Of a stretch of DNA of 64,000 nucleotides, positions 57,280 to 64,000 are shown in pieces. The notes under the pieces are model-generated. The model ran no database searches, had not been told where the DNA came from, and saw only the letters and a list, made by a program, of their open reading frames with translations. Positions within the stretch are counted from its first letter, which is position 1; the number at the start of each line of letters is the position of its first letter. Source of the stretch: Pachyseris speciosa (taxonomy: Eukaryota > Cnidaria > Anthozoa > Scleractinia > Pachyseridae). The position numbers and the translations under genes are program-made. The DNA is taken from the NCBI GenBank assembly GCA_016490735.1, contig JAEMWC010000445.1:287501-351500 (forward strand). Direction: 5' to 3'.

Positions 57280-60200
57280 ATGGCCTTGAGGCATTATCGA
57301 GACGAGGAGTTAAATTATTTCAAATTCTCCAGCCTTGTTTTGAATGAATTCCCCAAAGCCCTACGGCAGACCTTCAGAACCATGTGGGATAACGTCATCG
57401 GTGGTCGCCCTGGTTTCCAGCTCTGGGATGATTCCCCCACTGTAAGAAATATGTTCGTCTCTTTGGAGGGCGGTAAGACCAAAGTTCCTACGCACAAGTC
57501 GTATGTCGAGTGGGATTGCACCGCCTTGTTCCAGGCCACCATCTATGCGCAAACCTTCTGCAGCCCACACACACACTCAACACTCAGCTATCTGTACGTT
57601 AAGCCCCGTCATGTATCTCATGGAAGTTTCCATAGTACTGTTGTAAGCCCAGGTGGCAACAACGCGGAAACGTCAGCACTTGCGATCGATCAGCTTCGCC
57701 TTCTGAGAAACTCCATTTGCCACTCGAGTAGTTCAGAGCTGGAGAAGAAAACGTTTGATCAGTACATACAGTATGCTAAAGATGCCTTCAAAGCTCTTGG
57801 ACTCAAGACAGATGTGATTGATGCAGTTGGAGGTTTGACCGAATCGGACTTTCCTACAGCCAAACTACGTGACTTGGAGCAAGGGATGAGAGAGGAGGCT
57901 CGGAGGTACATCGAGGTTCTTGAGGACATCAGTGAACTTAAGTCACTCTTAGGTTCCTTAAAGGAGGATACAGCCAACAGAGATAACTTCCCCATTTTGG
58001 AACAAAAGATCCATGACTTAATTAAGTCTCAAGAAGAAAGTGCCAAGACCCTCAAGTCAGAAGTTGACGCGATCAGACGCAAAGTGGAGGGCCAAACGGA
58101 TATTCTGGAATGTATGAGCTCAGACATCCATGAATTTAACCAGAAAATCCTCACGCTAGAAGACAACACTGCTATCAAAGAGGAAATTGTCATCTTGCAG
58201 GAAAAGATTGATGACATAAAAAGTCAAGGCAGGGATGATACTCAGCCGAAATTCTCAGGTAAATATTTACCTTCAGGAGCCGAGCTAAAGTGCACACACA
58301 AAAAAGAGCGGTTATCGCTTTAGACAACTTAAAAACGACTGCTTACTTTGCATAATAAGAGTAAAATCCGAATCGTCCTTTGCATTGAGTCGCTAGCTTC
58401 TCGAAATGCTTTACGTCCACATGAGTCGATGGAAATGTCTTGGTATTTCGTGCACCACACTGTCTTTAAAGAGAGCGGTTATCGCTTTAGACAACTTTAA
58501 AACGACTGCCTACCTTGCACAAAAAAAAGTAAAGTTGCCGTCCACAAAAAACCTTTCGTAGATGTATTTTTATAATGCAACGGGTTGCTTGTGTGGTATT
58601 TTTATCTGTTATGTATAATGGCTTGTCTTGTCAATTTAAAATATCCACGTCAACGGACATAGTGAGCTGCGGGTTCTAAATACCAGTTTCAGTGACTTTT
58701 GTTTTGAAGTAATTAAATGTAGTGATCGACAATCAAAACAGTAGGGACTTTCTGTCTCAAGACTATCGGTCTTACAGTTACCCTGATTTCTGCATGTCTA
58801 GCCGATAGTTCCTCGACAGAATTACCCCTTTGTTGATATAGCGAATAGTGCAAAAAAAAACAACAACAACAACAACAACAAAACAATAAGATGAGATGCT
58901 AATTAATCTTCTCTTCTTGAAAGGTGCAAGAGGCCTCCCTTCCATGGTTCCTAGCTTCACTGGCCGTCAGCGAGAGTGTCAAGAAATCGTCCGTCATGTG
59001 ACCTCTGCATCTACCCGGATGTTGTCCATCTCCGGTTCACCGGGATTCGGCAAGACGTCGGTTGCAATTGCAGTGGGGCACGATCTTCAGTCTAAAGGAT
59101 TTGAAGTATGTTGGGTCTCATTGCGAGGATTTAAGTCGAAAGCAGATCTGACATTAGAGCTTCTTGGCTTGGTGCAAAAACCTGTCGCAAATCGTCAACC
59201 ATCCGCCCAGGGAATGTCAATTGAAAACGAGCTTTGCCAACTGTTCCGTGAAATTTCGAAAGAGTGTGTCTTCATTTTTGATAATGCCGATGACTTATTG
59301 GAAAGTGGCGAGTCCAATATAAAAGATGATGTCATAGAACTGTTAAAAGAACTACTCGCGGGAAATGGAAAGGTAACATTTATCTTGACCACAAGGGAAT
59401 CTTTGAAAGTCATGAAACTGAAGTTTCAAGGTCACCACGATATAAGAATAGAACCACTGGATGAAGCTTCTTCTCAATGTCTTGTTCACGAACTGCTGCC
59501 AAATGCAAGCAAACTTGACGTAAAGCGATTCACAGAAATCTGTGGAAATGTCCCTTTAGCTATCCAGCTGCTGTGTTCTTCAATTTCTGAAGACGATGAT
59601 GCTCAGCCTAGTGAATTTCTGGAGACTTTGGATGAGTCCTCTATCGTAAAGATGCTGGACGAAACAGACTATCCAGATAGCCTGCGATTGCCCATCCTTT
59701 TCGACTCTTCTTTCCAGAGGCTCTTGTCTTCCGATAAAGAAGCACTTGTGTCCTTAAGTGTCCTTCCAGCGAATTTTGATATCGAGGTCTGTGTGGCTGT
59801 TTTGGAGAAAACACACTTTGAGACCAAAAAGTTACTGCAAAGGCTTCGAAGGAAATCTTTGCTCGGCTCACGCTTAAAGCCAGGGACGTTCTTAATGCAC
59901 AAGCTTATTCAGTCATTTACGAGAGAAAAGGGAAAGCAGGAAGAAATGAAAGGAGTAGTTCTCAGATCGACAGCTCGCTTCCACGAATTTTACGTTTCCC
60001 GTTTTGAAAAACTAAATGAACAGTTTTTGACGGGCAATTCCATGTCAGCCTTTGTTACGTTCATGGACGATAAAACAAATTTCATCCAGAGTCTCACTGC
60101 AAGCTGTTCAGATGCTACAAGAGCTGACCGTGTATTCTCAATTTTAGCGAAAGCAGAACTGTTTCTAGACTCGATTTTTTGGTGTGGGAGTAACGTACAG

Positions 60201-63200
60201 TGGTTTGATTGGATATACGATTCAGCTTTGAACGCGGCCAGACTTCACGGGAAAGATGTGCACTACAGGCGCTTGCTTGTTTCAAAAGCTTTCGCCGAGC
60301 TAACTTGGGGAAGAGAAGGGATTTCACCACAGCTTCTGTGTGAAGTCAACAAACTTTATATAGCATCTTCCTTTGTTCCTTCTCATGAGAAGGGAAAATA
60401 CTCCTGCTACAACGGCATCTATCAGCTTGTCACTGGAGAAACAGAGAATGGAGTTCAGCATCTACAGGAGGCCATTTCTTTAATGAAAAACAACCCAGAG
60501 GAGAAAGTTCTCAAGATTATTGCTTTCCAAATCCTTGCCGTCAATTACAAATTTCTGACGAATGATCCTAACGCATTCGATCACTTTTACAGGAATGCAC
60601 TCCAAGCAGCCAACGAGGTGGGAGACGCGCAGCTAATAGTAATTCCTCCAAATGCCTGTGAAACACCAAGACTTAAAACTGACGTACAAACTACATTATG
60701 CAATCACCCTGCTAAATTACAAGCCATTTATCATGTGCAGAAAGCAACAAAACTCGCTTGTAATTTGGAGACCAAAATGTTCCAACGAAATATTCTGCTC
60801 ACAACGCTAAGTAAGGTTGAGACATCACTCCCCACCAGTGGACCAGGTCTTTTCAGTTTTCATCGAGTTATTGTCAGTATGCTAGAACATTTTATTAATG
60901 AATCAAAGCTAACGGAAGAAAAGCTAAGAATTTGCGAAGAAGCACTTAATAATTCCAGGAAGCGATTTGGAGAGGACCACTCCAGTACAGCAGACTGCTA
61001 CTACTTGGTGGGGGACATACAACATGAGTTGGGGGACTTCACTTCTGCTCTTCAATCGAAACAGCGCGCGCTAGAGATCCGGCGCACACTGCTTGGAGAG
61101 CAACACTCAACGACAGCAGACAGCTACGATTCAGTAGGGATCACACAACATGATATGGGAGACTTCAGTTCTGCTCTTCAATCTGCACAGCGCGCGCTCA
61201 AGATCCGGTGCACACTGCTTGGAGAGCAACACGTTAAGACAGCAGACAGCTACGATTCAGTAGGGGTCACACAATATGAGCTGGAGACTTCACATCTGCT
61301 CTTCAATATTTACAGCGCGCGCTAGAGATCAGGCGCACACTTCTTGGAGAGCAACACTTAAAGACAGCAGAAAGCTACGATTTAGTAGGGGCCACACAAC
61401 AATGGCTGGGAGACTTAACCTCTGCCCTTCAATCAAAACAGCGCGCGCTAGAGATCAGGCGCACGCTGCTTGGTGAGCAACATTTAAAAACAGCAGACAG
61501 CTACAGTTTAGTAGGGGTGACACAATATGAGCTGGGAGACTTCACTTCTGCTCTTCAATCAAAACAGCGTGCCTTAGAGATCCGGCGCACACTGTTTGGG
61601 GATGAACACTCAACGACAGCAGACAGCTACTATTTAGTAGGGATCACAAAACATAAGCTGGGAGACTTCAGTTCTGCTCTTGCATTGAAACATCGCGCTT
61701 TAGAGATCCGGCGCACACTACTTGGAGAGCAACACTTAAAGACAGCAGACAGCTACGATTCAGTAGGGGTCACACAACATAACTTGGGAGATTTCAGTTC
61801 TGCTCTTCAATCAAAACAGCGCGCGTTAGAGATCAGGCGCACGCTGCTTGGTGAGCAACACTCAAAGACAGCAGACAGCTACAGTTTAGTAGGGGTGACA
61901 CAATATGAGCTGGGAGACTTCACTTCTGCTCTTCAATCAAAACAGCGTGCCTTAGAGATCCGGCGCACACTGTTTGGGGATGAACACTCAACGACAGCAG
62001 ACAGCTACTATTTAGTAGGGATCACAAAACATAAGCTGGGAGACTTCAGTTCTGCTCTTGCATTGAAACATCGCGCTTTAGAGATCCGGCGCACACTACT
62101 TGGAGAGCAACACTTAAAGACAGCAGACAGCTACAGTTCAGTAGGGGTCACACAACATGAGCTGGGGGACTTCACATCTGCTCTTCAATCTGCACAGCGC
62201 GCGTTAGAGATCCGGCGCACACTATTTGGGGAGCAGCACTTAAAGACAGCAGGCAGCTACGATTCAGTAGGGGTCACACAACAAAGACTGGGAGACTTCA
62301 CATCTGCTCTTCAATCTGCTCAGCGCGCGCTAGAGATCAGGCGCACGCTGCTTGGAGAACAACACTCAAAGACAGCAGACAGCTACAGTTTAGTAGGGGT
62401 CACACAACATGAGCTTGGAGACTTCACTTCTGCTCTTCAATCAAAACAGCGTGCGTTAGAGATCCGGCGCACACTGTTCGGGGAGGAACACTCAACGACA
62501 GCAGACAGCTACTATTCAGTAGGGATCACAAAACATAAGCTGGGAGACTTCATTTCTGCTCTTTATTTTTCACAGCGCGCGCTAGAGATCAGGCGCACGC
62601 AGCTTGGAGAGGAACACTTGAAGACAGCAGACAGCTACGATTCAGTAGGGGTCACACAACATGAGCTGGGAGACTTTCTTTCTGCTCTTTCATTGAAACA
62701 TCGCGCTTTAGGGATCCGGCGCACACTGCTTGGAGAGCAACACTTAAAGACAGCAGACAGCTACAGTTCAGTAGGGGTCACACAAAATGAGCTGGGAGAC
62801 TTCACATCTGCTCTTCAATCTGCACAGCGCGCGTTAGAGATCCGGCGCACACTATTTGGAGAGGAAGACTTAAAGACAGCAGACAGCTACGATTCAGTAG
62901 GGGTCACGCAACATGAGCTGGGAGACTTTATTTCTGCTCTTGCATTAAAACATCGCGCTTTAGAGATCCGGCGCACACTGCTCGGAGAGCAACACCCAAA
63001 GACAGCATACAGCTACAATTCAGTAGGGGTCACACAATATGAGCTGGGAGACTTCACATCTGCTCTTCAATCTGCACAGCGCGCGTTAGAGATCCGGCGC
63101 ACACTATTTGGGGAGCAACACTTAAAAACAGCAGACAGCTACGATTCAGTGGGGGTCACACAGCATGAGCTGGGAGACTTCACATCTGCTCTTCAATCTT

Positions 63201-63748
63201 TACAGCGTGCGCTACAGATCCGGTGCACACTGCTTGGAGATCAACATTCAGCGACAGCAGACAGCTGCTTCACATTAGGGGTCACACAACATAAGCTGAG
63301 AGACTTCAGTTCTGCTCTTCAATCTGCACAGCGCGCATTAGAGATCCGGTGCACACTGTTTGGGGAGCAACACTTAAAAACAGCAGACAGCTACAGTTTA
63401 GTAGGGGTCACACAGCATGAGCTGGGAGACCTCACATCTGCTCTTCAATCTTTACAGCGTGCGCTAGAGATCCGACAATCACTTCTTGGAGAACAACATT
63501 CAGCGACAGCAGACAGCTGCTATACATTAGGGGTCACTCAACATAAGCTGGGAGACTTTACATCTGCTCTTCAATCTGCACAGCGCGCGTTAGAGATCCG
63601 GCGCACACTGTTTGGGGAGCAACACTTAAAAACAGCAGACAGCTACAGTTTAGTAGGGGTCACACAACGTGAGCTTGGAGACTTCACATCTGCTCTTCAA
63701 TGTGAACAGCGTTCGCTAGAGATCCGGCGCAAACTCTATGGAGAGTAA
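57280..63748 (+). CDS. NLR-like HEPN / NB-ARC / TPR protein, 2 exons, one frameshift
   Basis: Predicted STAND ATPase immune-type receptor of about 1,934 residues. Exons are 57280-58258 and 58924-63748 (GT-AG, phase 1). Exon 1 encodes a DZIP3-type HEPN domain with LRLLRNSICHS, the R-x4-H motif (R143, H148) of HEPN RNases, then a coiled coil (about 195-320). Exon 2 opens with an NB-ARC ATPase: Walker A GSPGFGKT (364-371), Walker B CVFIFDNADD (about 446), sensor ILTTRES, GxP-type CGNVPLAIQLL and MHKLIQSF (about 651). The C-terminus is 22 tandem 42-residue TPR units like LGDFTSALQSKQRALEIRRT followed by LLGEQHLKTADSYDSVGVTQ. Near 61283 GAGCTGGAGAC lacks one G present in all sister units, shifting frame; restoring it gives one frame to the TAA at 63746. 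A CGCAG acceptor just upstream of the ATG suggests a 5' UTR intron. Models ending at 61325 would be artefacts. Confidence 0.9.
58860..58882. repeat. (CAA)n microsatellite in the NLR intron
   Basis: About seven CAA units shortly upstream of the exon 2 acceptor. Confidence 0.85.
61029..63744 (+). repeat. 22 tandem 126-bp coding repeats (TPR array)
   Basis: Coding minisatellite inside the NLR gene. Units of 126 bp (42 codons) are highly alike at the DNA level, including silent positions. A three-unit block at about 61501-61755 recurs at 61879-62133, an offset of 378 bp, showing recent block duplication or conversion. Confidence 0.92.
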
Positions 63749-64000
63749 TAGTGAAGCAGAGAGCTACGGTAGACTCGAGACTCACAATTGTTGATTTGCA
63801 GGGTTAAGAATCAAACACGATTGCTGAGGTACTAGTCCGTGGTGGCTTCATCCTCCTATATTTGCATCCATTTAAAGAAACGCTAAACATCGTTCCACTA
63901 ATAATAATGTGTTTTGTTTCTTTTCGATATATTTTCGAACATTAGGTCCTTAACCCGTCCATACCCGGCGTAGTGACTTGTTTTTCTACGTGCCTGGTTT
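63749..64000. other. NLR-like gene 3' flank
   Basis: Probable 3' UTR and start of intergenic DNA; no poly(A) signal could be confidently chosen. Confidence 0.45.

Noticed and set aside
57280..58323. Stand-alone 347-residue HEPN/coiled-coil protein
   Set aside because: The last residues run past a GTAAAT donor at 58259 into the intron; splicing to 58924 joins it in phase to the NB-ARC exon.
61276..61476. 66-codon frame in the TPR array
   Set aside because: Out-of-frame reading of the 126-bp repeat around the one-base loss near 61283.

Overview
This is a piece of animal nuclear genome, most likely from a cnidarian and probably a stony coral or close relative. That assignment is inference. It rests on intron-rich animal genes with GT-AG introns (RPL38, POP7, METTL23, FBXW10), metazoan-type immune-like proteins (HEPN/NB-ARC/TPR and TPR-CHAT), a metazoan hammerhead-ribozyme retrozyme, and dense small inverted-repeat transposons and tRNA-derived SINEs. 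Base composition is AT-rich.

Layout. From 1 to 14 kb there are three conserved genes: RPL38 (minus, 4 exons) and POP7 (plus, 5 exons) are divergent across about 300 bp, and METTL23 (minus, 5 exons) converges on POP7. From 14 to 18.7 kb there are mostly transposons and unassigned DNA. From 18.76 to 21.4 kb lies a minus-strand TPR-CHAT protein with a caspase-like His/Cys dyad. From 21.5 to 25.7 kb there is repeat-rich intergenic DNA. From 25.7 to 38.5 kb a 12-exon minus-strand FBXW10 gene (F-box plus WD40) can be rebuilt end to end; its introns hold several mobile elements. From 38.5 to 48.3 kb there are MITEs, SINEs and, at 46.96-47.70 kb, three tandem hammerhead ribozymes flanked by a 9-bp target duplication. 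From 48.3 to 50.2 kb there is an intronless BTB-BACK-kelch gene. From 50.2 to 57.2 kb there are further transposons, one nested inside another. From 57.3 to 63.7 kb there is a two-exon NLR-like protein: HEPN, NB-ARC ATPase, and 22 near-identical tetratricopeptide units.

How it fits together. The housekeeping genes (ribosome, RNase P/MRP, methyltransferase, ubiquitin ligase adaptor) are unrelated in function. The TPR-CHAT and HEPN-NB-ARC-TPR genes both combine a tandem-repeat sensor with a predicted effector (protease fold, RNase-like fold). They belong to lineage-expanded families thought to act in innate immunity or cell death; no physical or regulatory link between them is visible here.

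Quality note. Eight one-base frameshifts interrupt otherwise coherent reading frames in five genes (METTL23, TPR-CHAT x3, FBXW10 x2, BTB-kelch, NLR). Most lie in or next to short homopolymers and seven of eight are losses. This looks more like residual assembly indels than gene decay, so several 'broken' genes are probably intact in the animal.
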